DNA from: Betaproteobacteria bacterium
Lineage (GTDB): Bacteria > Pseudomonadota > Gammaproteobacteria > Burkholderiales > SG8-39
Length of the DNA stretch: 64,000 nt
Assembly (NCBI GenBank): GCA_004298385.1
Contig: SCTX01000089.1
Location: forward strand, 1 to 64,000
Direction: 5' to 3'
The translations under genes and the position numbers were made by a program. Below, in pieces: positions 14,489 to 25,696 of the stretch (position 1 is its first letter; each line of letters opens with the position of its first letter). Under the pieces are notes generated by a model that ran no database searches, was not told the DNA's origin, and saw only the letters and a program-made list of their open reading frames with translations.

Positions 14489-15670
14489 CTAGACGAGTTC
14501 GATCGCCATGGCGGTGGCCTCGCCGCCGCCGATGCACAGGCTGGCGACGCCGCGCTTGCCGCCGGTCTTGCGCAAGGCGCCGATCAGCGTCACCACGATG
14601 CGCGCGCCGGAAGCGCCGACCGGATGGCCGAGAGCACAGGCGCCGCCGTGGATGTTGACCTTTTCGTGCGCCAGGCCGTGTTCCTTCATCGCCGCCATGG
14701 TTACCACGGCGAAGGCTTCGTTGATTTCGTACAGATCCACCGTGCGCGTGCTCCAGCCGGTCTTGTCGTAGAGCTTCCTGATCGCGCCGACCGGGGCGGT
14801 GGTGAACCAGCCGGGCTCCTGCGCATGGGTGCTGTGGCCGACCACGATCGCAAGCGGCGCGAGCCCGAGCTTCTCCGCCGTCGAGCGGCGCATCATCACC
14901 AGCGCCGCGCCACCGTCGGAGATGGAGCTCGAGTTGGCCGCGGTGATCGTGCCGTCTTTCTTGAATGCGGGTTTGAGCGCGGGAATCTTGTCGAAATTGG
15001 CCTTGAACGGCTCCTCGTCCATCTCCATGAAGCGTTCGTCCTTGCCCGCCTTGATGGCCATGGGCGTGATCTCCCAGGCGAAAGAGCCGTTCTTGTTCGC
15101 GGCCTGCGCGCGCTCAAGCGAAACCACCGCGAATTTATCCTGCGCTGCGCGGGTGAAGGCGTACTTGGCGGCGCAATCCTCGGCGAAGCTGCCCATCAGC
15201 CGCCCTTTTTCGTAGGCGTCTTCCAGGCCGTCGTAGAACATGTGGTCGAGAAGCTGGCCATTGCCCAGGCGATAGCCGCCGCGCGCTTTCAATAGCAGGT
15301 AGGGCGCGTTGCTCATCGACTCCATGCCGCCCACGACCATGATGTCATTGGTCCCCGCGGTGAGCAGATCGTGCGCGAGCATCGCCGCCTTCATGCCCGA
15401 GCCGCACATCTTGTTGATGGTGGTGCAGCCGGTGGCGAGCGGCAGGCCGGCGCCGAGCGAAGCCTGGCGCGCGGGCGCCTGGCCCTGGCCCGCGGGCAGC
15501 ACGCAGCCCATGATGACTTCGTCCACCTGCGCCGGTTTAATCTTGGCGCGTTCCACCGCGGCGCGGATGGCGGCGGCGCCCAGCTCGGGAGCGGCGAATT
15601 GCTTCAGCTCGCCCTGGAACGAGCCCATGGGTGTGCGTGCGGCAGAGACAATGACGATTGGATCGTTCAT
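14489..15670 (-). CDS. Acetyl-CoA C-acetyltransferase (thiolase)
   Basis: 393 aa from ATG 15670 (MNDPIVIVSAARTPMGSFQGEL). Active-site Cys in TINKMCGSGMKAA, His in NIHGGACALGHPVGASGARI and the second Cys in SLCIGGGEATAMAIE. It cleaves or forms acetoacetyl-CoA. A MerR regulator and an isovaleryl-CoA-dehydrogenase-like relic lie just upstream, so it may come from a leucine/isovalerate degradation locus. Confidence 0.93.
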   Translation of the reverse strand: MNDPIVIVSAARTPMGSFQGELKQFAAPELGAAAIRAAVERAKIKPAQVDEVIMGCVLPAGQGQAPARQASLGAGLPLATGCTTINKMCGSGMKAAMLAHDLLTAGTNDIMVVGGMESMSNAPYLLLKARGGYRLGNGQLLDHMFYDGLEDAYEKGRLMGSFAEDCAAKYAFTRAAQDKFAVVSLERAQAANKNGSFAWEITPMAIKAGKDERFMEMDEEPFKANFDKIPALKPAFKKDGTITAANSSSISDGGAALVMMRRSTAEKLGLAPLAIVVGHSTHAQEPGWFTTAPVGAIRKLYDKTGWSTRTVDLYEINEAFAVVTMAAMKEHGLAHEKVNIHGGACALGHPVGASGARIVVTLIGALRKTGGKRGVASLCIGGGEATAMAIELV

Positions 15671-15749
15671 GGCAGTTCCTTTCAAATATCAGACACGACT
15701 ATCGAAAATGCCGCTGGAGCAGGACTTCTCCCTGCCACATCGGACGGCA

Positions 15750-15830
15750 TCACTTGGTTTCACCGAACAGCCCCCGGCCGATTAGCATCCTGCGGATTTC
15801 CGAGGTGCCGGCGCCGATCTGGTATGAGCT
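15750..15830 (-). pseudogene. Acyl-CoA dehydrogenase C-terminal relic
   Basis: Minus strand reads SSYQIGAGTSEIRRMLIGRGLFGETK stop, with a stop codon just before it. GAGTSEIRRMLIGR is the C-terminal signature of acyl-CoA dehydrogenases of the isovaleryl-CoA group. Only the last 26 codons remain, between the MerR gene and the thiolase gene. Confidence 0.8.
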
Positions 15831-15900
15831 TCACGGACTTTACTTGCCGTTTGCGTAGACGTCAATTTAAGCCGACCGCCCGGCGTGGCCCGATTCCGCC

Positions 15901-16347
15901 CTAGCCCGCCGGCTTGCGTGCCCTGCTGCCCGATTTACGGTCGCCGGCGAGGATCCCGCGGCATTGCGCCTCGAATACCGCGACCTCCCCCAGCATCTCG
16001 TCTACGTCGGCGCGTTGCCGCTCGAGTTGCTCGCGCCGCTCGGCGAGCGAGGCGAGAAATTTCGCCAGTTGCGGCTTTTCGTCCCGGGCCGAATCATAGA
16101 GGTCGAACATCGCGCCGACCTCGGATAGGGACAGGCCCAGGCGCTTACCTCGCGGGATCAGCTTCAGCCGCACATAATCGCGTTTGCCGTAAATGCGCCG
16201 GCTGCCCGAGCGCCGCGGCGCGAGCAGTCCCTGATCCTGGTAGAAGCGAATGGCGCGCGGCGTGACATCGAATTCGCGGGCCAAGTCACCGATGCTATAC
16301 GTTGCTTCGTGCTGGTGGCGGGAGGACCTCATATTGCGTAGCAACAT
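15901..16347 (-). CDS. MerR-family regulator (LiuR-like)
   Basis: 148 aa (shorter from the ATG at 16332). The N-terminal winged HTH is EATYSIGDLAREFDVTPRAIRFYQDQGLLAPRRSGSRRIYGKRDYVRLKLIPRGKRLGLSLSEVGAMFDLYD, followed by a coiled-coil (LAKFLASLAERREQLERQRADVDEMLGEVAVFEAQC). No metal-binding Cys cluster. This pattern matches MerR regulators that control branched-chain acyl-CoA catabolism; its former target is probably the decayed acyl-CoA dehydrogenase downstream. Confidence 0.8.
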   Translation of the reverse strand: MLLRNMRSSRHQHEATYSIGDLAREFDVTPRAIRFYQDQGLLAPRRSGSRRIYGKRDYVRLKLIPRGKRLGLSLSEVGAMFDLYDSARDEKPQLAKFLASLAERREQLERQRADVDEMLGEVAVFEAQCRGILAGDRKSGSRARKPAG

Positions 16348-16448
16348 AACATGGCGAGGATCGCAAATATCTGCGAAAATCGGGCTGCTTATAGCCTGCC
16401 GAGTCTAGCTGTAGCGGCATTCTAACCTAAACCGGACCCGGCTCAAAC

Positions 16449-17537
16449 ATGGACCCGCAGCAAATCCTGCAATTTCCGCACCCCGCCGCGCCTGCCGCCG
16501 GCGTGAGCGTCGAGATCGTTCCGGGCCTGCGTTGGCTGCGCATGCCGCTGCCCTTTGCCCTGGACCACATCAACCTGTGGCTGCTCGAAGACGGACCGGG
16601 CTGGACTATCGTCGATTGCGGCATCGCCACCGATCTTACCAGGGGCTTGTGGGAGCAGATCTTCGCTGCGCCGCCGGGTGGCGAACCGCCGGGGGCAAGC
16701 AGTCGGGCGTTCCAGGCGACGCGCGTGCTGGTGACGCACTACCACCCGGATCATGCCGGTCTGGCGCACTGGCTGTGCGAGCGCTTCGGCGTCAAGCTGT
16801 GGATGTCCCAGGCCGAGTATTTGACCGCCCACGCCATACGCGAAAACATCGCCGGCTACGCCCCGGAGAATCTGCTCGCAATGTACCGCGGGAATGGTTT
16901 GGGCGGCGAGACCCTGAAACAAATGTCGATGCGCGGCAATCACTACCGCGTCGTCGTGCCGGAGTTTCCGCACAGCTATCGCCGTATCATGGATGGCGAC
17001 GAAGTTTGCATCGGCGGCCGGGGCTGGCGCGTCCTCATCGGCTACGGCCATGCGCCCGAGCACGCGGCGCTGTATTGTTCCGAACTGGGCGTGCTGATTT
17101 CGGGCGACATGGTGCTGCCGAAAATCTCTCCTAATATCAGCGTCCGGTCGACCGATCCAGACGGCAATCCGCTGAAACAGTTCCTCGACTCGCTCAAACG
17201 CTACACCGGGCTGCCCAACGATACGCTGGTGCTGCCTTCGCACGGACTGCCGTTCCGCGGATTGCGCGAGCGCGTCGAGCAGTTGGAAGAGCATCACCTG
17301 CAGCGGTTCGAGGCGCTGCATGAAGCCTGCGAGCAGCCGCTGTCGGCCTTCGAGGCGATGCCGACGCTGTTCCAGCGCGAGCTCGACACACAACAGTTTT
17401 TTTTCGCCATGGGCGAAGCGATGGCGCACTTGCATTATCTTTTTTACCAGGGCTCGCTCAGGCGCCAGACCGGTGCCGACGGCGTGATGCGCTACCTGCA
17501 GAACGGTGCGTTTCGCAAAGGAATCGTGGCAAAATGA
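16449..17537 (+). CDS. Metallo-beta-lactamase-fold hydrolase
   Basis: 362 aa. The zinc motif VLVTHYHPDHAGLAHWL (HxHxDH), further ligands in IGYGHAPEHAALY and LISGDMVLPKISPN, and His in VLPSHGLPF fit the MBL fold. The C-terminal 90 residues form a helical tail (ERVEQLEEHHLQRFEALHEACEQ...QQFFFAMGEAMAHLHYLFYQGSLRR) as in glyoxalase II-like or LACTB2-like proteins. Probably hydrolyses a thioester or similar; substrate unknown. Confidence 0.85.
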   Translation: MDPQQILQFPHPAAPAAGVSVEIVPGLRWLRMPLPFALDHINLWLLEDGPGWTIVDCGIATDLTRGLWEQIFAAPPGGEPPGASSRAFQATRVLVTHYHPDHAGLAHWLCERFGVKLWMSQAEYLTAHAIRENIAGYAPENLLAMYRGNGLGGETLKQMSMRGNHYRVVVPEFPHSYRRIMDGDEVCIGGRGWRVLIGYGHAPEHAALYCSELGVLISGDMVLPKISPNISVRSTDPDGNPLKQFLDSLKRYTGLPNDTLVLPSHGLPFRGLRERVEQLEEHHLQRFEALHEACEQPLSAFEAMPTLFQRELDTQQFFFAMGEAMAHLHYLFYQGSLRRQTGADGVMRYLQNGAFRKGIVAK

Positions 17538-17789
17538 ATTTTGCAACGGACCGATCTAGGCAAGCATGAGCAGAGGTATCCCTTCGTTTTGAAACGGCGC
17601 AGGATTAACGCAATTTGCCGAACCGGTTTGCCGGTGCATCCCGCCCGCTTAGCTTCAGTCTGAGTCCGCGCAAATAGTCCAGCCCCGCGAGGGCGCGGCT
17701 GCCGTACCACGAGGTCGCCTCGCCATCGATCCGCGCCAGAGAAACGATCCGCGCCGAATCAGCCGCGCGCTGGTGCACCGTGCCGACGG

Positions 17790-17879
17790 CGTCGCGCCTT
17801 GGGCGGCGTAGTGCCGCGCCAGGGCGGCGCCGATTCCGCTGGAGGCGCCGGTGATGAAAACCTTCGGCGGCGCCGGCGT
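17790..17879 (-). pseudogene. Short-chain dehydrogenase 5' relic
   Basis: Directly after the dsbA-like stop on the minus strand the frame reads TTPAPPKVFITGASSGIGAALARHYAAQGAT, the Rossmann start of an SDR (TGASSGIG). It then runs into unrelated sequence and no usable start codon is seen. An SDR gene often follows dsbA in related betaproteobacteria (from memory). The remainder of 17538-17881 shows no gene. Confidence 0.7.
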
Positions 17880-17881
17880 GG

Positions 17882-18535
17882 TTATTGCGCGCGTTCCCTG
17901 CGTGCCAGCTCGACCAACTGGTCGACCAGTTGCATCAGCTCGCGTGTGCCGCCGGCCATGCGCGCCGAAGTCACGAACTTGCCGTCGACCACGATGCTGG
18001 GCACGCCCTTGATTTCGTAGTTCCGGGTCATTGCGCGCGCCATGACCAACTTCGCCTGGATTTCGGGCGAGCGGTAGGCGCTGATGAATTTTTCCCTGTC
18101 GACGCCGTTGTGGGACGCCCAGTTGACCATTACCGCCTCTTCATTCAACTTGACGCCGTCGAAGTGGAAGTTGTCGTAGACCGGCCAGTGCAGGCGCGCC
18201 AGGTGGCCCGTGGCCTCCAGCGTGTAGAACAGCTTGGCGAAATTATCCCAGTTGTCCGTGGCCAGCGCCGGCACGCGTCGCAGCGTGACCGAAGCTGGCC
18301 CGTTGAACACCCAGCGCGCGAGCGCCGGCTCCAGTTCGTAGCAGACCGGACAGCCGTAGTAGAAGAATTCGATGACCTCTATCTTGTCGCCGCTCGCCAC
18401 CGGGCGCGGCGGGTCGAGCCGGACGTAGTCGCGGCCGAGCTGCGGCATGGACTGCGCCTGGGCTGCGACGCCGGCCGCGGCAAGCGCGAGCAAAACCGCC
18501 GCGAGCGCAGCCAAGGTTTTCCTGAGGACGATCAT
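17882..18535 (-). CDS. DsbA-family thiol:disulfide oxidoreductase (CPVC)
   Basis: 217 aa, from ATG 18535 (MIVLRKTLAALAAVLLALAAAGVAAQAQ, a Sec signal peptide). Thioredoxin-fold active site is FFYYGCPVCYELEP and the cis-Pro loop is EIKGVPSIVVDGKFVTS. Periplasmic disulfide donor. It sits downstream of a second DsbA-like gene with the canonical CPHC; the different dipeptide predicts a different redox potential or client set. The ORF-track frame starting at 19120 is a read-through. Confidence 0.88.
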   Translation of the reverse strand: MIVLRKTLAALAAVLLALAAAGVAAQAQSMPQLGRDYVRLDPPRPVASGDKIEVIEFFYYGCPVCYELEPALARWVFNGPASVTLRRVPALATDNWDNFAKLFYTLEATGHLARLHWPVYDNFHFDGVKLNEEAVMVNWASHNGVDREKFISAYRSPEIQAKLVMARAMTRNYEIKGVPSIVVDGKFVTSARMAGGTRELMQLVDQLVELARRERAQ

Positions 18536-18732
18536 TGCGTTTTTCCTCTGCCAAGCCGGAACCCCGAATAATATGCCCATCCGGCGAAGTTTGCCAAAGC
18601 GCCGCGCCCGACCGGAGTGGCGCATACGCGGCCATTGCGGGCGATGCCGGCGGGACCGGGACCACCCATCCTGATCGACGTGCTCACCAAAAAGGAACGG
18701 GTGATCTTGGGCGGCGCGGAGTCCACAGGCGG

Positions 18733-19377
18733 CTATTTCTTCGGCGCGGCCTTGCCGCTCTTCATGCGCGTTTGATCGACCAGATAATCGGCGACGGCGA
18801 GCATCTGCTCGAACGACTTGATGTTGTCGGTGATGACGACATATTTGCCGTTCACCGCCATGGCAGGCACACCCTCGATCTTGTACGCCTGGGTCAGTTG
18901 CCCGGCCCGTTTCACTTTGCCTTCGACGCTGAAGGAGCGGTAAGCAGCGGCGAATTTTTTCGTGTCCACACCCTGCTTGCCCAGCCATTCGGTTAGGGCC
19001 GCTTCGTTCGCGATCTTGAGCCTGGTGTCCTGGTGGACGGCGTCGAAAAGCGGTTTGTGCAGGCGCACGCCCTCGCCGATGGCCTCGAGCGTGTAGTAGG
19101 CGCGCGCCCCTTGCGCCCACTCGTCATTGAAAATAGCCGGAACGCGGCGGAATTGCACGTCTTTGGGCAGTTTCTTCGTCCAGGGTTCAATTACCGGCTC
19201 GAAATTAAAGCAGTGCGGGCAACCGTACCAGAAGAACTCGATAACTTCTATCTTGCCGGCGGCATCGGTAGGCTGTGCCGGGGAAAGTTCCCGGTACTCG
19301 ACGCCCGCCTTGGGCTGAGCGTGTGCCAAACCCGCAGCGAAAAGCACAATGAGGCATGTTATCAACCGTTTCAGCAT
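18733..19377 (-). CDS. dsbA: DsbA-family thiol:disulfide oxidoreductase (CPHC)
   Basis: 214 aa, from ATG 19377 (MLKRLITCLIVLFAAGLAHA, signal peptide). Active site FFWYGCPHCFNFEP, cis-Pro loop KIEGVPAMAVNGKYV. It introduces disulfides in periplasmic proteins. An upstream in-frame ATG at 19398 (MLFRESQMLKR) lies in a 12-bp direct repeat (cagcatttgact at 19372 and 19393), so the translation start may have been duplicated. The gap to the next dsbA-like gene (18536-18732) has no convincing gene. Confidence 0.9.
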   Translation of the reverse strand: MLKRLITCLIVLFAAGLAHAQPKAGVEYRELSPAQPTDAAGKIEVIEFFWYGCPHCFNFEPVIEPWTKKLPKDVQFRRVPAIFNDEWAQGARAYYTLEAIGEGVRLHKPLFDAVHQDTRLKIANEAALTEWLGKQGVDTKKFAAAYRSFSVEGKVKRAGQLTQAYKIEGVPAMAVNGKYVVITDNIKSFEQMLAVADYLVDQTRMKSGKAAPKK

Positions 19378-19424
19378 TTGACTCTCCCGGAACAGCATTT
19401 GACTTTCCCAAAAAAGATCCGCGC

Positions 19425-20003
19425 CTAATGCGGGGCGGAGTCCTTGGATTTGACCAGCGAAGCTTCGATTCCGTTCTGCGCCAACGTCTGGCGCAAGCGA
19501 TTTATTTCGTCCACCTTGCTGTACGGCCCGACACGCACCCGGTACCAGGTGCCTTTTTCGGCAATATTGATCGGTTCCACGCCCGCCTCCACGCCAAGCA
19601 ACGCAAGCCGGGCTTTCAGGTTGTCGGCATCGGCGGGATTTTGAAACGAACCCACCTGCAGCAGGTAATTCTCCGCGGGCGCGCCGGGCTTGGCCGCCTG
19701 TTTGATCTGTTGTTCGGTCACCGTTTCCTCGGCGCCGGGCAGTATCTTGTAGAACTCGAAGCGCGGCCTCTCCACCTGTTGCGCGGTCTTTTCGTCCGGC
19801 TTGGCCAGCGCCTTGCCCGGTTCCGCCGCAGCCTTCTCCGGCGGCTTCGCCTTGTTGAGGAACGGGATCGGGGTCTTGTTCATATACCATACGATGCCGA
19901 CGGCGATGGCCAGGCCAAGGAGGAGACCGATGAAAATCCCGAGCAGCGTGCCACCGCCGTTTTTCTTCTTCGTTACCGTTCTCGGTTTGTAATCTTTGGC
20001 CAT
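19425..20003 (-). CDS. SPOR-domain membrane protein
   Basis: 192 aa. Short basic cytoplasmic tail (MAKDYKPRTVTKKK), one membrane helix (LLGIFIGLLLGLAIAVGIVWYM), a Pro/Ala/Lys linker and a C-terminal SPOR domain (YLLQVGSFQNPADADNLKARLALLGVEAGV...GTWYRVRVGPYSKVDEINRLRQTLAQNGIEASLV) that should bind denuded septal peptidoglycan. It lies between argS and dsbA. Confidence 0.9.
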   Translation of the reverse strand: MAKDYKPRTVTKKKNGGGTLLGIFIGLLLGLAIAVGIVWYMNKTPIPFLNKAKPPEKAAAEPGKALAKPDEKTAQQVERPRFEFYKILPGAEETVTEQQIKQAAKPGAPAENYLLQVGSFQNPADADNLKARLALLGVEAGVEPINIAEKGTWYRVRVGPYSKVDEINRLRQTLAQNGIEASLVKSKDSAPH

Positions 20004-20086
20004 TTATCGCTCATTACAGTATGAGGGGATACCTCCCCTCATACTCCCCTAAGTCGGGGCCGTTTCGACAAATCCGAAACGGCCTA

Positions 20087-21733
20087 TTACATTTTTTCAG
20101 GAGCGCTCACACCCAACAGCGCGAGACCGTTATGCAGCACTTGGCGCACGGCGAGGATCAGTGTAAGCCGCGCCAGCTTGAGTTCCCCGTCGGCGACGAG
20201 TATGCGCTCGGCATTATAGTAGCTGTGGAACTCGCCTGCCAGTTCGCGCAGGTAGAAAGCCACCATGTGCGGCGCGAATTCGCGCGCTGCCTCGGCCACC
20301 ATTTCCGGAAATTCTCCCAGCCGCTGCGCCAGGGCGAGCTCGCGCTGGAGGGTGAGCGATGCCAAGCCGGCGGCGGGGAGCGCCTGCGGGTTTCCGCCCC
20401 ATTGCGCCAGTACCGAGCAGATGCGCGCATGCGCGTATTGCACGTAATAGACCGGATTGTCTTCGGTCTGCGACTTCGCCAGGTCGATGTCGAACACGAA
20501 TTCGGTGTCGGCCTTGCGCGAAACCAGGAAAAAACGCACCGCATCGCGGCCTACCTCGTCGATCAGATCGCGCACCGTGACGTAGCTGCCGGCGCGCTTG
20601 GACAGCTTTACCTCCTCGCCCCCCTTTATCACCGTCACCATTTTGTGCAGCACGTAATACGGGTAGTCCCGCGGAATGCGGGCTCCCGTCGCCGCGCCGA
20701 GCGCCTGCAGTCCGGCACGCACCCGCGCCACCGTGCCGTAATGGTCCGAGCCCTGTACATTGACCGCGTGCGCGAAACCGCGCTGCCACTTGGCGATGTG
20801 ATAGGCGACGTCGGGCACGAAATAAGTGTGGCTGCCGTCGGATTTCCTCATCACCCGATCCTTGTCGTCACCGTAGTCGGTGGTCCTGAGCCACAGCGCG
20901 CCGTCCTGTTCGTAGGTCTTGCCCGAGGCGATGAGCGCGCGCACCGTCGCCTCGACCTTGCCCTCGGTGTAGAGCGAGGATTCGAGGTAATAGTTGTCGA
21001 ATTTCACGCCGAACGCCTTGAGGTCCTGATCCTGCTCGTGGCGCAGCGCGGCTACGGCGAACCTGCGCACCGCCGCGAGATCGGCGGGGTCGCCGTTCCG
21101 GGCGAGATAGCCGGCCGCGATATCGCGTATGTATTCGCCGTGGTAGCCGGATTCGGGGAACGTCACCGCCTCGCCGCCTTGCTCGCGTGCGCGCGCCTGC
21201 ACCGACAGCGCCAGATTGTCGATCTGCGCGCCGGCGTCGTTGTAATAGAACTCGCGCGTCACCTTCCAGCCCTGCGCTTCGAGCAGGGCCGAGATCGCGT
21301 CACCCAGCGCCGCCTGGCGGCCGTGGCCCACGTGCAGCGGGCCGGTGGGGTTGGCGGAAACGAACTCGACCAGGATGGGCCGACTCCGTCCGGCGTCGGC
21401 GCGACCGTAACGCGCACCGGCGGCATGCACCATGCCCAGCGCATCCAGCTTGGCGGCCGCTTTCAGGCGCAGATTGATGAAGCCTGGACCGGCAAGTTCC
21501 GCCTGGTCCAGCCAGGGTGAGGCGGGCAGGCCGGCGATCAGGGCCTGCGCCAGCTCACGCGGATTGCGCCTGAGCTCGCGCGCAAGCTGCATGGCGACGT
21601 TGCACGCCCAGTCGCCGTGCGCAGCCTGCTTCGGACGCTCCAGCGCGATGATGGACGCCGGATACTGCGGCGCCACGCGCGCCAGCGCCTGCGTCAGCAG
21701 ACCTACCAGATGGGACTTGATTGCGGCGGACAA
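20087..21733 (-). CDS. argS: Arginyl-tRNA synthetase
   Basis: 548-aa class I synthetase that charges tRNA-Arg. HIGH-type motif in [21 protein letters not shown], the KMSK region replaced by VKLSKRAG as usual for ArgRS, N-terminal Add-1 domain and the C-terminal anticodon-binding helices ([11 protein letters not shown] end). Full length. The structured repeat 21838-22042 lies upstream, between priA and argS. Confidence 0.95.
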   Translation of the reverse strand: MSAAIKSHLVGLLTQALARVAPQYPASIIALERPKQAAHGDWACNVAMQLARELRRNPRELAQALIAGLPASPWLDQAELAGPGFINLRLKAAAKLDALGMVHAAGARYGRADAGRSRPILVEFVSANPTGPLHVGHGRQAALGDAISALLEAQGWKVTREFYYNDAGAQIDNLALSVQARAREQGGEAVTFPESGYHGEYIRDIAAGYLARNGDPADLAAVRRFAVAALRHEQDQDLKAFGVKFDNYYLESSLYTEGKVEATVRALIASGKTYEQDGALWLRTTDYGDDKDRVMRKSDGSHTYFVPDVAYHIAKWQRGFAHAVNVQGSDHYGTVARVRAGLQALGAATGARIPRDYPYYVLHKMVTVIKGGEEVKLSKRAGSYVTVRDLIDEVGRDAVRFFLVSRKADTEFVFDIDLAKSQTEDNPVYYVQYAHARICSVLAQWGGNPQALPAAGLASLTLQRELALAQRLGEFPEMVAEAAREFAPHMVAFYLRELAGEFHSYYNAERILVADGELKLARLTLILAVRQVLHNGLALLGVSAPEKM

Positions 21734-21837
21734 GGCAGAGGAGCTTGCGGCGAAAAGAGATGCGTATTATAGCTTGGGAAGATCTGATCAAGGCCGCGCG
21801 CCGATCAGACCAATTGCGGCGCGGGGGTTCTATACAA

Positions 21838-22042
21838 GATCGCCGATCGCGAGCGGATACGCTGTTCATCCGCGCGCGATCGGCGATCCGCGCGGACGGG
21901 TCGCCGTCCACGCAAGTTCGATCGGCGCAGTTCGGTGTACTCCCCTACGTCGAGCGATGTCGCCGGGCGGTCATTGCGCGCTCCGCGCGCCAACCGTGTT
22001 TCCCGTACGGATGAAAAGCGCATCCGTACGGGAAACACGGTT
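21838..22042 (-). repeat. Structured dispersed element, full copy 1
   Basis: 205-bp multi-hairpin element. Read on the minus strand: hairpin H1 (22042-21992, 20-bp perfect stem, 11-nt loop tgcgcttttca), a small GCGCGC stem, a variable linker, hairpin H2 (21913-21890, 10-bp stem, one G-U type pair), hairpin H3 (21888-21838, 20-bp stem, one mismatch, 11-nt loop). It matches the plus-strand element at 55423-55628 in order, spacing and partly in sequence, with compensatory changes in stems. A smaller 7-bp hairpin lies at 21783-21809. It fills the argS-priA gap and has no U-tract typical of a terminator. Confidence 0.85.
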
Positions 22043-22093
22043 CTGAATAGACGCAACATCAGCGTGGCCCGATCTAGATCGCCACCCACAAGA

Positions 22094-24274
<2,181 letters not shown>

Positions 24275-24379
24275 GCGTCGCCAAAAGAAAAAAAATCGAT
24301 TACGGAAGCTACGCGAGCAAGGTCAAGCGATTTATCTGAAAACTGCTGCATCACCCTATTACCAAAGGAGAACTCAGGT

Positions 24380-24413
24380 TGTGCACAATTCTTGTGGGTA
24401 ACTTTGTGAATAA
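24380..24413 (-). promoter_or_regulatory. Cluster of DnaA-box-like sites
   Basis: Minus strand: TTATTCACA (24413-24405, fits TTWTNCACA), TTACCCACA (24401-24393, one mismatch) and TTGTGCACA (24388-24380, one mismatch), evenly spaced 12-13 bp apart, followed by AT-rich DNA to about 24530. It lies in the 332-bp priA-hemE gap. DnaA binding is possible; an origin is not claimed. Confidence 0.45.
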
Positions 24414-24606
24414 GTTTGCAGCCTTGCTGTAAGCGTCTTTGCCATAAGGAATTTTTTCTTCTGCTCAAAATTGCAGCGATACGTTTATATGTTTAAAAAC
24501 ATAATGTTACAATGTTTTCATAGAGACACAGTGGCGGTTGCCAGCAAATACGGGCGAGCGCGCGGCGTTGTGCATAAGTCAAGGTTTGCGCAAGCAGCGG
24601 AAATCC

Positions 24607-25695
24607 TTAGCTGGCGCGGGTGTCGGCCTTGTTGCCGTGATAGCGCGGGCTCGTTCGATGGACGCAATCGACCAGAATCTTGACGTTTTCAGGCGGGGTG
24701 AATTGGGAAATGCCATGGCCGAGATTGAATACGTGGCCGCTGCCGTGGCCGAAGGAGGCCAGGATTTTTTCCGTTTCGCGCTCCACCACTTCTGCGGGGG
24801 AATACAAGACGGCGGGGTCAAGGTTACCCTGCAGCGCAACACGATTGCCGATGCGCGCTCGCGCCTTGCCGATGTCCACGCTCCAATCGAGGCCCACACC
24901 ATCGCAGCCGATGCCGGCGATGTCCTCCAGCCAGTTGCCGCAGCCCTTGGTGAACACGATAGCCGGAATGCGCGCGCCGGCATGCTCACGTTTGAGGCCG
25001 GCGATGATGCGCTGCAAATAGGCGAGAGAGAACTCGCGGTAGGCCGCATGCGACAGGCTTCCGCCCCAGGTATCGAAGATCATCACCGCCTGCGCGCCGG
25101 CTTCGATCTGTGCGTTGAGGTAGACCGTCACCGCCTGCGCGGTGACGTCTAGGATGTGGTGTAGCAGATCGGGCCGCGTGTAGAGCATGGTCTTGATGGT
25201 GCGGAAATCGTCGCTTGCGCCGCCCTCGACCATATAACAGGCGAGCGTGTACGGGCTGCCGGCGAAGCCGATCAGCGGCACGCTGCCGGCGAGCGCGCGC
25301 CGGATTTCGCCGACCGCGTCGATCACATAGCGCAATTCAACGCCCGGGTCGGGCACGGCCAGGTCACGGATTTCCCACTCTTCGCGCAGCGGCCGTTCGA
25401 ATTTCGGTCCTTCGCCTTCGGCGAAGTACAGTCCCAGGCCCATGGCATCGGGAATCGTAAGGATGTCGGAGAACAGGATGGCGGCGTCGAGCTCGAACCG
25501 CGCCAGCGGCTGCAGCGTGACCTCGGTGGCATAGCCCGGGTTCTTGCACAGGCCGAGAAAGCTGCCGGCGCGGCTGCGCGTCTGGTTGTATTCCGGCAGA
25601 TAGCGGCCGGCTTGGCGCATCAGCCATACCGGCGTGTATTCGGTGGGCTGGCGCAAGAGCGCGCGGATCAGCGTGTCGTTTTTCAGTCGGGTCAT
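24607..25695 (-). CDS. hemE: Uroporphyrinogen decarboxylase
   Basis: 362-aa enzyme that converts uroporphyrinogen III to coproporphyrinogen III in haem synthesis. N-terminal signature [19 protein letters not shown], catalytic Asp segment [14 protein letters not shown], and [19 protein letters not shown] plus [19 protein letters not shown]. Full length. It lies 1 base after the EVE gene's region on the same strand and is likely co-transcribed with it. Confidence 0.95.
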   Translation of the reverse strand: MTRLKNDTLIRALLRQPTEYTPVWLMRQAGRYLPEYNQTRSRAGSFLGLCKNPGYATEVTLQPLARFELDAAILFSDILTIPDAMGLGLYFAEGEGPKFERPLREEWEIRDLAVPDPGVELRYVIDAVGEIRRALAGSVPLIGFAGSPYTLACYMVEGGASDDFRTIKTMLYTRPDLLHHILDVTAQAVTVYLNAQIEAGAQAVMIFDTWGGSLSHAAYREFSLAYLQRIIAGLKREHAGARIPAIVFTKGCGNWLEDIAGIGCDGVGLDWSVDIGKARARIGNRVALQGNLDPAVLYSPAEVVERETEKILASFGHGSGHVFNLGHGISQFTPPENVKILVDCVHRTSPRYHGNKADTRAS

Positions 25696-25696
25696 G

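Noticed and set aside
18532-18726. 64-aa minus ORF between the two dsbA genes
   Set aside because: No Shine-Dalgarno, no family pattern, and it fills a gap typical of a leader region.
17882-19120. 412-aa minus ORF joining both dsbA regions
   Set aside because: The N-terminal part is a wrong-frame reading of the upstream dsbA; the signal peptide at 18535 marks the real start.
21990-22045. Hairpin H1 as a rho-independent terminator
   Set aside because: The stems are long but no T-tract follows in either direction, and the same hairpin recurs inside a larger conserved element.
24380-24530. Chromosome origin between priA and hemE
   Set aside because: Only three weak boxes, no dnaA, dnaN or gidA nearby; reported only as a DnaA-box-like cluster.
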